A stretch of 64,000 bases of DNA from an uncultured Senegalimassilia sp. (GTDB taxonomy: Bacteria; Actinomycetota; Coriobacteriia; Coriobacteriales; Eggerthellaceae). Positions 33,581 to 42,380 of this stretch are shown here, in pieces. Under the pieces are notes generated by a model. That model made no database searches and was not told where the DNA came from. It saw only the letters and a program-made list of their open reading frames with translations. The stretch covers positions 22,366-86,365 of the forward strand of contig CAKTWI010000007.1 of the NCBI GenBank assembly GCA_934630815.1. The letters are read 5' to 3'. Position numbers and translations under genes: made by a program. Every line of letters starts with the position of its first letter. Position 1 is the first letter of the stretch.

Positions 33581-33771
33581 TGCCCGTTCGGTAAGGACTT
33601 GAGCGCGATGCGCGGCTTCTTGCGGCGTGCAGTGTATATCGGCGTGCGCGTCGGGAAGCGTTGAGCGATAGGGCGTTGGGGGGCTCCGCCGCGAAGATTG
33701 CTTTCCATTTTTTGCTTGAGCAATATCGGCGTGCGCATATTCCGTAGAGGCATGGTTTTGCCTTATAAGCC

Positions 33772-33803
33772 TGAAAAGCGCCTTTTCAGGCGCTTTTCAC
33801 TGG
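33772..33803. terminator. Bidirectional terminator
   Basis: TGAAAAGCGCC (33772-33782) and GGCGCTTTTCA (33789-33799) form an 11-bp stem rich in A and T at its base. It lies between convergent genes (UbiB + and zinc-ribbon -). The gap 33581-33838 otherwise shows only a short direct repeat, ATATCGGCGTGCGC, near 33640 and 33724. Confidence 0.75.
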
Positions 33804-33838
33804 CTTCTCGGTTTCGCTTATCGGCAAAATGCCGCTTG

Positions 33839-34255
33839 TTACGATTTCATCTTCGTCTCCGTCTTGCACTTCGGGCACACCACGCGCATCGTGCCTTTCC
33901 CGCGGGGTACGGAAAGCTCCTGTCCGCAGTTCTTGCAGCGGAAGTACTTCGTGGTCTTGCGGTTGGACCATTTCTTCTTCCCAAGCTCGTAGCTACGGCG
34001 GGGCTTGGCGGACAAGCGCAGATAGCTCTGGTTTTCCTGACGGCGTTTCCCGATGTTCTTCGAGCAGGTGCGCCAAATGGCCAGCGCCATCGCCGCAAGC
34101 GCGACATAGGAAAGCCACCCGCAGTGCGGCAGGATGGAAGTCAGCATGGCGATGATTCCCAGCGCTACCAGCGCGTTGCCAAGGTCGTCGTTGCCGTAGC
34201 GGCCCTGCATCCACACGGCGGTGCGTTGAGCCAATCGTTGGAAGAAGTCTTTCAT
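33839..34255 (-). CDS. Small membrane protein with C-terminal zinc ribbon
   Basis: A 138-residue protein, start taken at ATG 34255 (MKDFFQRLAQRT). Residues about 25-65 form two hydrophobic segments (ALVALGIIAMLTSIL, then LSYVALAAMALAIW). A basic, Ser/Arg-rich linker follows. Near the end CKNCGQ and CPKCKT make a four-cysteine zinc ribbon with a positively charged tail. Similar proteins are common in Gram-positive genomes but have no assigned function; binding of nucleic acid or a partner protein near the membrane is possible. A long inverted repeat stands 30 bases before the start. Confidence 0.7.
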   Translation of the reverse strand: MKDFFQRLAQRTAVWMQGRYGNDDLGNALVALGIIAMLTSILPHCGWLSYVALAAMALAIWRTCSKNIGKRRQENQSYLRLSAKPRRSYELGKKKWSNRKTTKYFRCKNCGQELSVPRGKGTMRVVCPKCKTETKMKS

Positions 34256-34284
34256 GAAATGCCTAACGTTTCGGTGATGCGGCA

Positions 34285-34329
34285 TATCGCGCCCCGCAAG
34301 GTGAGTTTGCCGCCTTGCGGGGCGCGATA
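34285..34329. repeat. Perfect 17-bp inverted repeat before the zinc-ribbon gene
   Basis: TATCGCGCCCCGCAAGG (34285-34301) pairs fully with 34313-34329 across an 11-base loop. On the minus strand it is in the leader of the zinc-ribbon gene and downstream of the acetyltransferase gene. There is no T-run. Another GC-rich hairpin (CCCGCCCG/CGGGCGG near 34398-34422) follows. Confidence 0.65.
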
Positions 34330-34469
34330 CCTACTGTACTGTTCTTTGTTTATGGGCGGGATGTGTGCTGGCGGGCGTTACCTAACGGTTTCCCGCCCGT
34401 TGCGCAGCGGGCGGCGGGCAATATCGCGTGCAGGTCGGGTTGCGCTCGGCATACCCGAGCCGTCGCGCT

Positions 34470-35072
34470 TTATCGTAGGGACGAGTTCGCTCGATCCAAG
34501 ATATCCTTCACTGCCTGCGGCTGCTGGTCGCATAGCAGCGGGAAGGGCACTGGGGAAGCGGGGTCGTCCTCGAACCGGTCGGTCAAGAACTTCACGTACC
34601 AGGTAACATCATGCCATTGACCGCTTTTGAAGCCGGCGTGGCGCTGATGCCCCATCACCTCGAAGCCAAGGCCTTCATGCAGGCGCTGGCTAGGGTCGTT
34701 CGGGCTGGTCACAATGCCGTACACCGCTTTGATTCCTTGCGCGGCGCATAGCTCGATGAGCGCGCGGTACAGCACGGCGCCCAGCCCATGGCCTTGCGCG
34801 GTGGGCGCAAGATATACGGAAAGCTCGGAGTTCCATCGATAGGCGCCGCGCTCGCGCAGCTCGTGGGCATAAGCGTAGCCAACCACCTTGCCGTCAAACT
34901 CGGCAACCAGGTAGGGGTGGGCGGCAAGCACGCCGTCCGTGCGGGCCTGAAAGGCCTCGCGTGCGGGCACCTCCTCCTCGAACGTTATAGATGTGTCTAT
35001 ATAGGGCGCGTAGATGCCCAAGATGGCGTCGGAGTCGGCGCTGGTTGCAAGGCGGATGACGGGAGTGGTCAT
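34470..35072 (-). CDS. GNAT acetyltransferase, phosphinothricin-acetyltransferase type
   Basis: A 200-residue protein whose first 165 residues match the Pat/Bar and MddA group: IRLATSADSDAILGIYAPYI at the start, SITFEEEVP, LVAEFDGKVVGYAYA, then ELSVYLAPTAQGHGLGAVLY, with the Q/R-x-x-G-x-G/A acetyl-CoA loop, and LHEGLGFEVMGHQRHAGFKSGQWHDV. Such enzymes acetylate methionine sulfoximine or sulfone or other small amine compounds; the natural substrate is not certain. About 30 extra residues follow the domain. AAGGAG precedes the ATG by eight bases. Confidence 0.85.
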   Translation of the reverse strand: MTTPVIRLATSADSDAILGIYAPYIDTSITFEEEVPAREAFQARTDGVLAAHPYLVAEFDGKVVGYAYAHELRERGAYRWNSELSVYLAPTAQGHGLGAVLYRALIELCAAQGIKAVYGIVTSPNDPSQRLHEGLGFEVMGHQRHAGFKSGQWHDVTWYVKFLTDRFEDDPASPVPFPLLCDQQPQAVKDILDRANSSLR

Positions 35073-35384
35073 GAAAAGGGCTCCTTCTCGTTTTCGATCA
35101 AGAACCCATGGTACTACTGCTTTGCGGGGGTTGCGTGATGGTCGAGCTGCCGCCCGATTCCTACGCTGGACTCTTCTCTGCCAAGATCAGCTCGATGCCG
35201 TCATCGGTCGATTCGTGATTCGGGCGTGCTTTGTCGGCGTGATGCAGCCGGATTGCGGGATATGCTGCGGCCTCGCCCGTTCCAACGCCGGATGGTCCTG
35301 GCCTGTTTCCACGAGGGCTATGTCTTCTTGCATCGGGTGCGCGCGATATGGAAAACGCGACGAATCGCCGATGTTTGCGGTATA

Positions 35385-35693
35385 CTCCGTAAGCACATGC
35401 ATAGACGAAGACAGCGGCGCGTATCATCGCGGTCGGCAGAGACGGGTCTCATCGGCTGAAAGGACCCGGGCGGCAAGCGCGTCGATTCCCTTCCGAGCAT
35501 CAGGGCTGAAAGCGGGGCGCGGCAAGCGCGGACGTTTTAGTAGGCCATGGCGGGCGCCCTCCGTTATCGGGGCGAATGAAGCGGGCGGTTCGTGCAGATG
35601 CGCGTCCGTCAACCAAGGTGGTACCGCGAGAGCCTTCTCTCGTCCTTGGACTGGGTAAATCCCAGGCCAAAGGCGAAGAGGGCTCTTTTTTAT
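35385..35693 (+). promoter_or_regulatory. T-box riboswitch of pheS
   Basis: The T-box AAGGTGGTACCGCGA is at 35615-35629. The terminator stem starts with GAGAGCC at 35628 and closes with GGCTCTTTTTTA at 35681-35692. A TATACT at 35379-35384 is a likely -10. Stem I seems to have GAAG (near 35410) pairing with CTTC (near 35490), placing TTC (35486-35488, Phe) in the specifier loop; that assignment is tentative. Uncharged tRNA-Phe should lead to read-through into pheS. The rest of the gap 35073-35384 shows no gene. Confidence 0.85.
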
Positions 35694-35739
35694 TGGCCGC
35701 ATACGGCGGCCATCGGCAAATGTGGAAAGGATCGGACAC

Positions 35740-36822
35740 ATGGCAATCGTGGACGAGCTGTCGGCGTTGCGCACGAGCACGTTGGCCGCCATCGAACAGG
35801 CTGCGGACACTTCCGCGCTCGAGGAGGTGCGCGTGGCAGTGCTGGGCAAGGCCGGCACGCTGACGGGCTACCTGCGCGGCATGGGCCAGGTGGCGAAGGA
35901 GGAGCGCGCCGCCGTGGGCAAAGCGGTGAACGAGGTGCGCGGCGCCGTGGAGGCGGCGCTCGAGGAGCGCAAGCGTGCGCTTGCCGCGAAGGAGCTCGAG
36001 GCCGCCATCGACGCGGCGGCCGTCGACGTCACGCTGCCGGGCCGCGGCCAGCAGGTGGGCACGCGCCATCTCATCAACGCCATCACCGACCAGATCTCCG
36101 AGATCTTCCTGGGCTTGGGCTATACCGTGGCCCAAGGTCCCGAGGTGGAAACCGACTACTATAACTTCGAGGCGCTCAACGCTCCGGCCGACCATCCCAG
36201 CCGCAGCATGCAGGACACCTTCTACGTGGTCGACCGCTCCGGCGAGGAGTCCGCGGTGCGCGGCGAGTCCAAGGTGCTGCTGCGCACGCAGACCTCCGGC
36301 GTGCAGGTGCACGTCATGGAGCAGCAGAATCCGCCCATCTACATCATTGCTCCGGGCAAGGTGTATCGCCGCGACGTCGCCGACCCCAGCCATCTGCCGC
36401 AGTTCACGCAGATCGAGGGCCTGGTCGTCGACAAGGGCATCTCGTTCGGCGACCTGAAGGGCACGCTGGACTACTTCTGCAAGCAGATGTTCGGCCCCGA
36501 TCGCAAGACGCGCTTCCGCGCCCACTACTTCCCGTTCACCGAGCCGTCCGCCGAGGCCGACGTCAGCTGCGGCGTGTGCGGCGGCACGGGCCATCTGCAC
36601 GACGGCGAGCGCTGCCGCATGTGCAAGGGCACGGGCTGGCTGGAGATCTTGGGCTGCGGCATGGTCGACCCCAACGTGCTCAGCATGTCGGGCATCGACC
36701 CGGAGGAGTATTCGGGCTTCGCGTTCGGCGTGGGCGTCGAGCGCGTTGCGTGCTTGAAGTACAACGTCCCCGACCTGCGCATGCTGCTTGAGGGCGATAT
36801 GCGCTTCCTTCGCCAGTTCTAG
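35740..36822 (+). CDS. pheS: Phenylalanyl-tRNA synthetase alpha chain
   Basis: A 360-residue class II catalytic chain. The first 85 residues form the coiled-coil arm that contacts tRNA. Then come TRHLINAITDQISEIF (motif 1 region), YRRDVADPSHLPQFTQIEGLVV (motif 2), a cysteine-rich insert with CGVCGGTG and CRMCKGTGW near residues 280-300, found in many bacteria, and GFAFGVGVERVACLKY (motif 3). ATG 35740 has GGAAAGG upstream; an in-frame ATG at 35722 lies too near the terminator. Works as alpha2-beta2 with PheT. Confidence 0.96.
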   Translation: MAIVDELSALRTSTLAAIEQAADTSALEEVRVAVLGKAGTLTGYLRGMGQVAKEERAAVGKAVNEVRGAVEAALEERKRALAAKELEAAIDAAAVDVTLPGRGQQVGTRHLINAITDQISEIFLGLGYTVAQGPEVETDYYNFEALNAPADHPSRSMQDTFYVVDRSGEESAVRGESKVLLRTQTSGVQVHVMEQQNPPIYIIAPGKVYRRDVADPSHLPQFTQIEGLVVDKGISFGDLKGTLDYFCKQMFGPDRKTRFRAHYFPFTEPSAEADVSCGVCGGTGHLHDGERCRMCKGTGWLEILGCGMVDPNVLSMSGIDPEEYSGFAFGVGVERVACLKYNVPDLRMLLEGDMRFLRQF

Positions 36823-37033
36823 CTTCGTCTACTCGACGACGGTCGGAATCGCTTGATCGCGCGGATGGTCGGAGCCCGACTTAGGGTTCCCGCTTTCGAC
36901 GCAAGCGATCGCCTCGCTCGGCTGATCGGATGCGGTCGATGCGGCGCGCTTTGCCATCTGGGCCGATTCCGGCAAGCTCGGCCGCCCCACTGATTTTCGT
37001 CGGCCTTGGCCGATGTCATAGAAAGAGAATGTC

Positions 37034-39529
37034 ATGAAAGTATCGCTGAAATGGCTGAACGAATACGTTGAGGTCCCTACGGACATCAAGGCGTTCTGCG
37101 ACAAGCTCGACCTTACGGGAACGGGCGTGGAGGGCGTTGAGACGCTTGGCGCCGCGTTCGACCACGTGGTAACCGCCAAGGTGCTCAAAAAGGAGCATCA
37201 TCCCGACTCCGATCACATGTGGGTGTGCTCGGTCGACGTGGGCGAGCTCAACGTCGATAAGGAAGGCAACCCCGAGCCGCTGCAAATCGTCTGCGGCGCG
37301 CAGAACTTCAACGAGGGCGATCATATCGTCACCGCCATGGTGGGCGCGGAGCTGCCCGGCGATGTGAAGATCAAGAAGTCCAAGCTTCGCGGCGTCGCCA
37401 GCTTCGGCATGAACTGCTCCGCGCGCGAGCTCGGCTTAAGCGGCGACCACGACGGCATCATGATCTTGCCCGAAGATGCCCCGGTGGGCGTGCCGTTCGC
37501 CGAGTACGCCGGCCTGACCGACACCGTGCTCGACCTGGAGATCACCCCGAACCGTCCCGACAGCCTCTCCATCGCCGGCCTGGCCCGCGAGGTGGGCGCG
37601 ATGTATCGTCGCGACTGGAACGACCCGCTGGCGGAAATGGCCGCCAAGCTCCAGCTCGACGCCTCCGCAACCCCCGTTGACGAAGAGGTCCAGATCACGG
37701 TCGAGGATGCCAAGCGCTGCCCGCGCTACACGGCGCGCGTCATCCGCGGCTGTAAGGTGGGCCCCAGCCCCGACTGGATGGTCGAGCGTCTTGCGGCCAT
37801 CGGCCAGCGCTCGGTTAACAACATCGTGGACGTCACGAACTACATCCTGTTCCTGTTCGGCCAGCCGTTGCATGCGTTCGACCTGGACAAGCTGAAGAAC
37901 GCCGATGGCCGTGCGCACATCGTGGTGCGTGCCGCGCAAGACGGCGAGCCGCTGACCACGCTCGACGGCGAGAAGCGCACCCTTACCAGCGACATGACCG
38001 TCATCTCCACCCCCGAGCAGGGCGCGGTGGCGTTGGCGGGCGTCATGGGCGGTCTTGACACCGAGGTGACCGACGATACGGTGAACATCTTGCTGGAAGC
38101 TGCCACGTTCGAGGCGGGTCGCACCAGCCGTACCAGCCGCAACCTCGGACTTATCAGCGAAAGCTCCATGCGCTACGAGCGCGGTGTGGACGACCACGGC
38201 ATCGAGGCGCGTTCCGCCGCCGCCGCCGCGCTCATCGTGGAGGTTGCCGGCGGCACCGTAAGCGCTGCTGCAGCCGACGACCAGGGCATCATCGACGTGT
38301 GGCCCGAGCCCAGCACCGCCGCGCAGCTGAAGTTCCGCATCCCGCGCTTCCGCTCCATGATGGGCGCCCAGATCCCGCGCGAGTTCATCGTCGAGATCCT
38401 GGAGCGCTTGGGCTGCAAGGTCGAGAACACCGCCGACGAGGACGTGCTTGACGTGGTTTCCCCCACGTTCCGTCCCGACCTGCCGCGCGAGATCGACCTG
38501 TACGAGGAGGTGCTGCGCCTGTACGGTATGGACCTCATCCCCGAGACGCTGCCCGGCGGCCGCGGCCGCTTCGGCGTGCGCTCCCATATGGAGCACGTGC
38601 TGGATACCGTCAACCGCACCATGACCGCATCCGGCCTGAACGAGACTATGACGTACTCCTTCGCCGAGCCTACCGAGCTCGAGCGTCTGCGCATGCCCGT
38701 CGAGGGGCTGGGCGATCCCGTGGAGCTCATCAACCCCATGAACTCCGACCAGTCGGTCATGCGCCAGAGCATCATCCCGGGCCTTTTGCGTTCGGTGGCG
38801 CACAACCAGGCTCGCGGCGTGAAGAACATCCAGCTCTACGAGCAGGGCATGGTGTTCTTCGCTCACGAAGGCAAGAAGCAGCCCAAGGAGCGCCGCCGCC
38901 TGGCCGGCGTCATGGCGGGCGCATTCGGCGACGCTGCCTGGAATGCGCAGCCTGCGGCGTTCGACTTCTTCGACGGCAAGGGCGTCGTGGAGAACCTGAT
39001 GCGCGAGCTGGCCATCCCGAAGGTCCGTTACAAAGCGTTGTCCGCGCAGGAGGCTCCGCATCTGCAGCCCGGCCGCGCCGCCCAGGTGCTCTCCGGCGGC
39101 ACGGTGCTCGGCTGGGTGGGCGAGCTGCATCCGCTGGCTTGCGCCGCCTATGATGCGCAGGCGCCCGTGGTTGCCTTCGAGTTGGACGTCGAAGCGCTCG
39201 CCAAGGCCTGCTGCCCCGCGCGCGATTACGTCGACGTGCCCACGTTCCCGGCCGTTTCCATCGATCAGGCGTTCGTGGTCGACGAGGGCGTCACGCACGA
39301 GCGTCTGGAGCAGTGCATGTCGTCTGCGGGCGGCAAGCTGCTGGCCGAGGTGCGCCTGTTCGATGTGTACCGCGATTCCGAGCGCATCGGCCAGGGCAAG
39401 AAGTCCATGGCGTACGCGCTGACGTACCGCGCCGCCGATCGCACGCTTACCGGCGAAGAGGTCGATAAGGCGCATGCGAAGCTGGTGAAGAAGGTCTGCG
39501 GCGCCACCGGCGCCGAGGTCCGCGCGTAA
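37034..39529 (+). CDS. pheT: Phenylalanyl-tRNA synthetase beta chain
   Basis: An 831-residue protein with the full usual layout: an N-terminal motif KVSLKWLNEYVEVP, a tRNA-binding OB domain (about 40-150, with VCGAQNFNEGD), the B3/4 editing domain (about 215-380, with GQPLHAFDLDKL), the B5 domain (about 415-490), a degenerate class II core, and the ferredoxin-like anticodon domain at the end (VPTFPAVSIDQAFVV to the stop). It edits Tyr-tRNA-Phe and binds tRNA. A 211-base gap after pheS has no promoter or terminator, so both are probably one message under the T-box. Confidence 0.96.
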   Translation: MKVSLKWLNEYVEVPTDIKAFCDKLDLTGTGVEGVETLGAAFDHVVTAKVLKKEHHPDSDHMWVCSVDVGELNVDKEGNPEPLQIVCGAQNFNEGDHIVTAMVGAELPGDVKIKKSKLRGVASFGMNCSARELGLSGDHDGIMILPEDAPVGVPFAEYAGLTDTVLDLEITPNRPDSLSIAGLAREVGAMYRRDWNDPLAEMAAKLQLDASATPVDEEVQITVEDAKRCPRYTARVIRGCKVGPSPDWMVERLAAIGQRSVNNIVDVTNYILFLFGQPLHAFDLDKLKNADGRAHIVVRAAQDGEPLTTLDGEKRTLTSDMTVISTPEQGAVALAGVMGGLDTEVTDDTVNILLEAATFEAGRTSRTSRNLGLISESSMRYERGVDDHGIEARSAAAAALIVEVAGGTVSAAAADDQGIIDVWPEPSTAAQLKFRIPRFRSMMGAQIPREFIVEILERLGCKVENTADEDVLDVVSPTFRPDLPREIDLYEEVLRLYGMDLIPETLPGGRGRFGVRSHMEHVLDTVNRTMTASGLNETMTYSFAEPTELERLRMPVEGLGDPVELINPMNSDQSVMRQSIIPGLLRSVAHNQARGVKNIQLYEQGMVFFAHEGKKQPKERRRLAGVMAGAFGDAAWNAQPAAFDFFDGKGVVENLMRELAIPKVRYKALSAQEAPHLQPGRAAQVLSGGTVLGWVGELHPLACAAYDAQAPVVAFELDVEALAKACCPARDYVDVPTFPAVSIDQAFVVDEGVTHERLEQCMSSAGGKLLAEVRLFDVYRDSERIGQGKKSMAYALTYRAADRTLTGEEVDKAHAKLVKKVCGATGAEVRA

Positions 39530-39552
39530 AGGCGATCAGCCCACGTGCTTTG

Positions 39553-39590
39553 GGAAACCGCCGAGTCCATACCCGGCGGTTTCCTTGTTT
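39553..39590 (+). terminator. Terminator after pheT
   Basis: GGAAACCGCCG (39553-39563) pairs with CGGCGGTTTCC (39574-39584), then TTGTTT. Confidence 0.85.
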
Positions 39591-39627
39591 CGGATGGTTT
39601 CTGAGACTTAGCCATGGCTAACAGCGT

Positions 39628-39633
39628 TACAAT
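39628..39633 (+). promoter_or_regulatory. Probable -10 box of map
   Basis: TACAAT lies 24 bases before the ATG, followed by a GAAAGGA ribosome site. No good -35 is visible. Confidence 0.4.
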
Positions 39634-39657
39634 AGGGCGCAAACGAAAGGATGCGGT

Positions 39658-40542
39658 ATGTACGACAATCTGAAAAGCCCCGGTCGCAACGACGAGTGTT
39701 GGTGCGGCAGCGGGCGTAAATACAAGAAGTGCCACCTTGATTTCGACGAGCGCCTGCAAAGCCTCTATGAGCAGGGCTTCGAGGTTCCCCAGCGCAGCTT
39801 GCTGAAAACGCCGGAGGAGATCGAGGGCATCAAGAGAAGCGCCGCCATCAACATCGGCGTGCTGGATCTTGTGGCGGAGCGCATCGGAGCGGGCGTCACC
39901 ACCGAGGAGATCGACAAGTGGATCTACGATTACACCGTCGAGCATGGCGGCATCCCGGCCGATCTTGATTACGAGGGCTATCCGAAAAGCGTCTGCACGT
40001 CCATCAACGAAGTGGTCTGCCACGGCATCCCGTCGCCCGACGATGTGCTAAAAGACGGCGATATCGTCAACGTCGACTGCTCCACCATCCTGGACGGCTA
40101 CTATTCCGATTCCTCACGCATGTTCTGCATCGGCGAGGTGTCCGACGAGAAGCGCCGTCTTGTGGAGGAAACTAAGAAGGCGCTGGAGGCCGGTCTTGCC
40201 GCGGTGAAGCCATGGGGGCTGCTGGGCGATGTGGGCGCTGCGGTGCACGAATACGCGCATGCGCAGGGCTTCTCGGTGGTGCGCGAGTTCGGCGGCCACG
40301 GCATAGGCCTGGAGTTCCATGAGGACCCCTTCGTCAGCCATGTGTCCGAACCCGGAACGGGCATGGTGCTGGCGCCGGGCTGCTGCTTCACCATCGAGCC
40401 TATGATCAACATGGGACGCCACGATATCGATATGACCGATCCCAATGGCTGGACCGTTCGCACGGCGGACCGCAAGCCCTCCGCTCAGTGGGAAGTGCAG
40501 CTGGTGGTCACGGAAACCGGCTATGAGCTTCTGAGCTGGTAA
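39658..40542 (+). CDS. map: Methionine aminopeptidase with N-terminal SEC-C zinc motif
   Basis: A 294-residue protein. The first 25 residues hold a SEC-C-type zinc motif (GRNDECWCGSGRKYKKCH). The M24 pita-bread domain follows: the metal ligands are in VNVDCSTILDGYYSDSSRMF (two Asp), GGHGIGLEFHEDP (His) and the closing Glu of EVQLVVTE. It removes the first Met from new proteins. The SEC-C extension marks a type I variant found in several Gram-positive lineages and is thought to help dock on the ribosome. Single-gene unit with its own promoter and terminator. Confidence 0.94.
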   Translation: MYDNLKSPGRNDECWCGSGRKYKKCHLDFDERLQSLYEQGFEVPQRSLLKTPEEIEGIKRSAAINIGVLDLVAERIGAGVTTEEIDKWIYDYTVEHGGIPADLDYEGYPKSVCTSINEVVCHGIPSPDDVLKDGDIVNVDCSTILDGYYSDSSRMFCIGEVSDEKRRLVEETKKALEAGLAAVKPWGLLGDVGAAVHEYAHAQGFSVVREFGGHGIGLEFHEDPFVSHVSEPGTGMVLAPGCCFTIEPMINMGRHDIDMTDPNGWTVRTADRKPSAQWEVQLVVTETGYELLSW

Positions 40543-40550
40543 TCTTTCAT

Positions 40551-40599
40551 CCCGGCAGGGGAATTGGGCAATAGCGTCCTCCCTTGCCGGGATTTTTTC
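40551..40599 (+). terminator. Terminator after map
   Basis: CCCGGCA plus GGG pairs with CCCTTGCCGGG over a long loop, followed by ATTTTTTCC. Confidence 0.85.
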
Positions 40600-40630
40600 C
40601 AACTTTATAACGAACAAACGTACGAAATCG

Positions 40631-40639
40631 TGTTATACT
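40631..40639 (+). promoter_or_regulatory. Extended -10 promoter of the unknown gene pair
   Basis: TGTTATACT: TG, one base and TATACT (40634-40639). No clear -35. It predicts a leader of about 130 bases before the first gene. Confidence 0.55.
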
Positions 40640-40773
40640 CCCGTCAACACATCAGAGCCAGTGCAAGCGCCTCCTTCCAAGGTCGCCCGTAGATGGCAGC
40701 GGTGTTCCTCGCTGCCCGTTCCACGCTTGCAAGATCCTCTCCGTTTTTGGAACAATCGAAGAAGGTGTTTGCC

Positions 40774-41079
40774 ATGTCCGGTAACGGGTCTGTGTCTTGC
40801 TGCGCGCAACCAGGTGCATTGGTGGTTATAGCGGCACTTCCGCTCTGTCAGTTGCGCGATGCGCTCGATTCGATGGAGTATCAGCTGTTCGAAGAGGGCT
40901 TTATCCCGGTGGGATGCGACGGAGAAGGCGCTGATGATTGGCGGGAGTTCGATCAGCTGGGGTTTGGATCCGCGCTTAATCGGGTTTTGCCCGGCGCCTT
41001 CCCGCTTCGATGTGCATGCGTTATGGATTGCGCCGATGCGGTGTCCCTTGTGCAGGAGGTCGGCCATGTTGTGCTCTGA
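40774..41079 (+). CDS. Unknown small protein, first gene of an overlapping pair
   Basis: A 101-residue protein when started at ATG 40774; the frame extends upstream to 40693 but without a ribosome site, and the chosen start itself has only a weak AAGAAGG further off. It is acidic and rich in Cys, Leu and Asp: ALVVIAALPLCQLRDALDSM, then LFEEGFIPVGCDGEG and DDWREFDQLGFGSALNRVLP. No membrane helix or known motif is recognised. Its last 14 bases overlap the next gene, whose strong ribosome site lies inside it, so the two are very probably translated together. No function is proposed. Confidence 0.6.
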   Translation: MSGNGSVSCCAQPGALVVIAALPLCQLRDALDSMEYQLFEEGFIPVGCDGEGADDWREFDQLGFGSALNRVLPGAFPLRCACVMDCADAVSLVQEVGHVVL

Positions 41080-41887
41080 TCTTCTTTGGGATGCGCAGTC
41101 GGTGTCTCGAAAACAGGTTCCCACGTTACAGGATGCCTTTCTGTGCTGCGATAGGGAAACGCTGCTTTCCATGGTCGAGCAGGGTTATGCGCGTCATTTG
41201 CCGGGGTGGGGTCAGTCCACTCCGCAGCAACGCCGCGTTGCTCGCAAGCGCATGGGCCGCGCTTTGGACGCCATGCTCGATTGCGTGGTGAAGCGCAAAA
41301 GCGGCAAAGCCCTGTGCATATTCCCCGAAGAACGCTTCGTCGTGCATGCGCGACGGGGTCAGGCAAGCATCGAGCGTTTGGTGCAGGCCCGCGTGGCAGA
41401 CTTGTCTGCGGGCGCAGTGCGGCAAGGTGTCTCCGAAGGCGGGCGCCTGTTCGGCTGCGTTCCCTGGTCGCAGGGGCTTTCGTATCGCGTATGGCTCGAA
41501 GGCCCCTGGGATTGCTGCGAGCGCTACATGGTCCTTGCAAGCGCGTTCTGGCATCTGACGCACCAAGCGCCGGCGTCGAGGCAAGGCGATTCGGGCCTTG
41601 GGATTCTCGGCACCTCCTCGGAAAGCGCGACCTCTAAGGTGGGGGCGCAATCGTTGCCTCGTTGCGATTGCTCGTTCGTAAGCTGCGAAGAAGCGTTTCC
41701 TTCGGCCGACTCCGTTGGCAGGCTTGCGGCGGTGCGAGCCGCGTCCATGGGCTTGTATGTTCCCGATGCTTTGGAAGAAGCGTGCCAAGAGCGCCTTATC
41801 GCCAGGGTCGATAGGCTTAATCAAGCTTGTGAGGGAGATTTTCTCAACAGGGTGGAAAACCTTATGGGTCGGCTGCAGGCAGCATAG
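41066..41887 (+). CDS. Unknown protein, second gene of an overlapping pair
   Basis: A 273-residue protein from ATG 41066, supported by AGGAGGT five bases upstream; the longer frame back to 40859 runs inside the first gene and is not used. It is soluble and unusually rich in Cys and Trp. A basic part (PQQRRVARKRMGRALDAML, then VVKRKSGKALCIFPEERFVV) is followed by a middle stretch, LSYRVWLEGPWDCCERYMVL, an Ala/Ser-rich linker with CDCSFVSC, and a helical end. CC, C-x-C and C-x4-C spacings could bind metal. No family is recognised. The pair has its own promoter and is closed off by hairpins. Confidence 0.7.
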   Translation: MLCSDLLWDAQSVSRKQVPTLQDAFLCCDRETLLSMVEQGYARHLPGWGQSTPQQRRVARKRMGRALDAMLDCVVKRKSGKALCIFPEERFVVHARRGQASIERLVQARVADLSAGAVRQGVSEGGRLFGCVPWSQGLSYRVWLEGPWDCCERYMVLASAFWHLTHQAPASRQGDSGLGILGTSSESATSKVGAQSLPRCDCSFVSCEEAFPSADSVGRLAAVRAASMGLYVPDALEEACQERLIARVDRLNQACEGDFLNRVENLMGRLQAA

Positions 41888-41898
41888 CATCCTGCAAT

Positions 41899-41926
41899 GA
41901 AAAGGGCCGCTCGAATGAGCGGCCCT
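41899..41926 (-). terminator. Terminator of the SlyD-like gene
   Basis: AGGGCCGCTC (41903-41912) pairs with 41917-41926. On the minus strand it is followed by TTTTC. It also sits right after the unknown pair on the plus strand. Confidence 0.75.
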
Positions 41927-41951
41927 GAGGTACCTTGAAAAGCTATATCGA

Positions 41952-42380
41952 CTAGTCTTCGATCTCCACCAGCGTGATCTCGAAGTTGAGGTCCTTGCCT
42001 GCCAGCTCGTGGTTCATGTCGAACGTCGCAATACCGTCTTCAATCGACTGTACGAATACGGGAAAGATCTGACCATCGCCGCTTTGCATGTATACCGTCT
42101 GGCCGACGGGGAGCTCGCCGCCGTTGGGGATCTGGTCCAAGGGGATGCGCTGCACCAGCTCTTCGTTGCGCTCTCCGTAGGCGTCGGCAGCGGGGATGTG
42201 CACGGTTTTGGTCTCGCCCTGCTCCATGAGCTCAACTGCCGCATCGAATCCGGGGATCATCTGCCCGGCCATGCACGTGAACTCCAAGGGCTCGCCGCGA
42301 TCCAGGGAAGAGTCGAACTTCGTACCGTCGTCCAGCGTGCCGGTGTAATGAACCTTGACCTTTTTGCCTTTATTGCTCAT
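41952..42380 (-). CDS. FKBP-type peptidyl-prolyl isomerase, SlyD-like
   Basis: A 142-residue cytoplasmic protein. The split FKBP domain shows KVKVHYTGTLDDGTKFDSS at the start and IPGFDAAVELMEQGETKTV. The inserted flap (residues about 70-120) begins with IPAADAYGER and includes MQSGDGQIFPV. DMNHELAGKDLNFEITLVEI closes it. This is the SlyD arrangement, but the His-rich metal-binding tail of E. coli SlyD is missing: the protein stops at VEIED. It acts as a folding helper and proline isomerase. Monocistronic. Confidence 0.93.
   Translation of the reverse strand: MSNKGKKVKVHYTGTLDDGTKFDSSLDRGEPLEFTCMAGQMIPGFDAAVELMEQGETKTVHIPAADAYGERNEELVQRIPLDQIPNGGELPVGQTVYMQSGDGQIFPVFVQSIEDGIATFDMNHELAGKDLNFEITLVEIED

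Noticed and set aside
35014..35658. 214-residue plus-strand frame
   Set aside because: It runs through the Phe T-box leader, a proven non-coding structure.
37436..39475. 679-residue minus-strand frame opposite pheT
   Set aside because: Shadow of pheT with His/Gly/Ala-rich translation.
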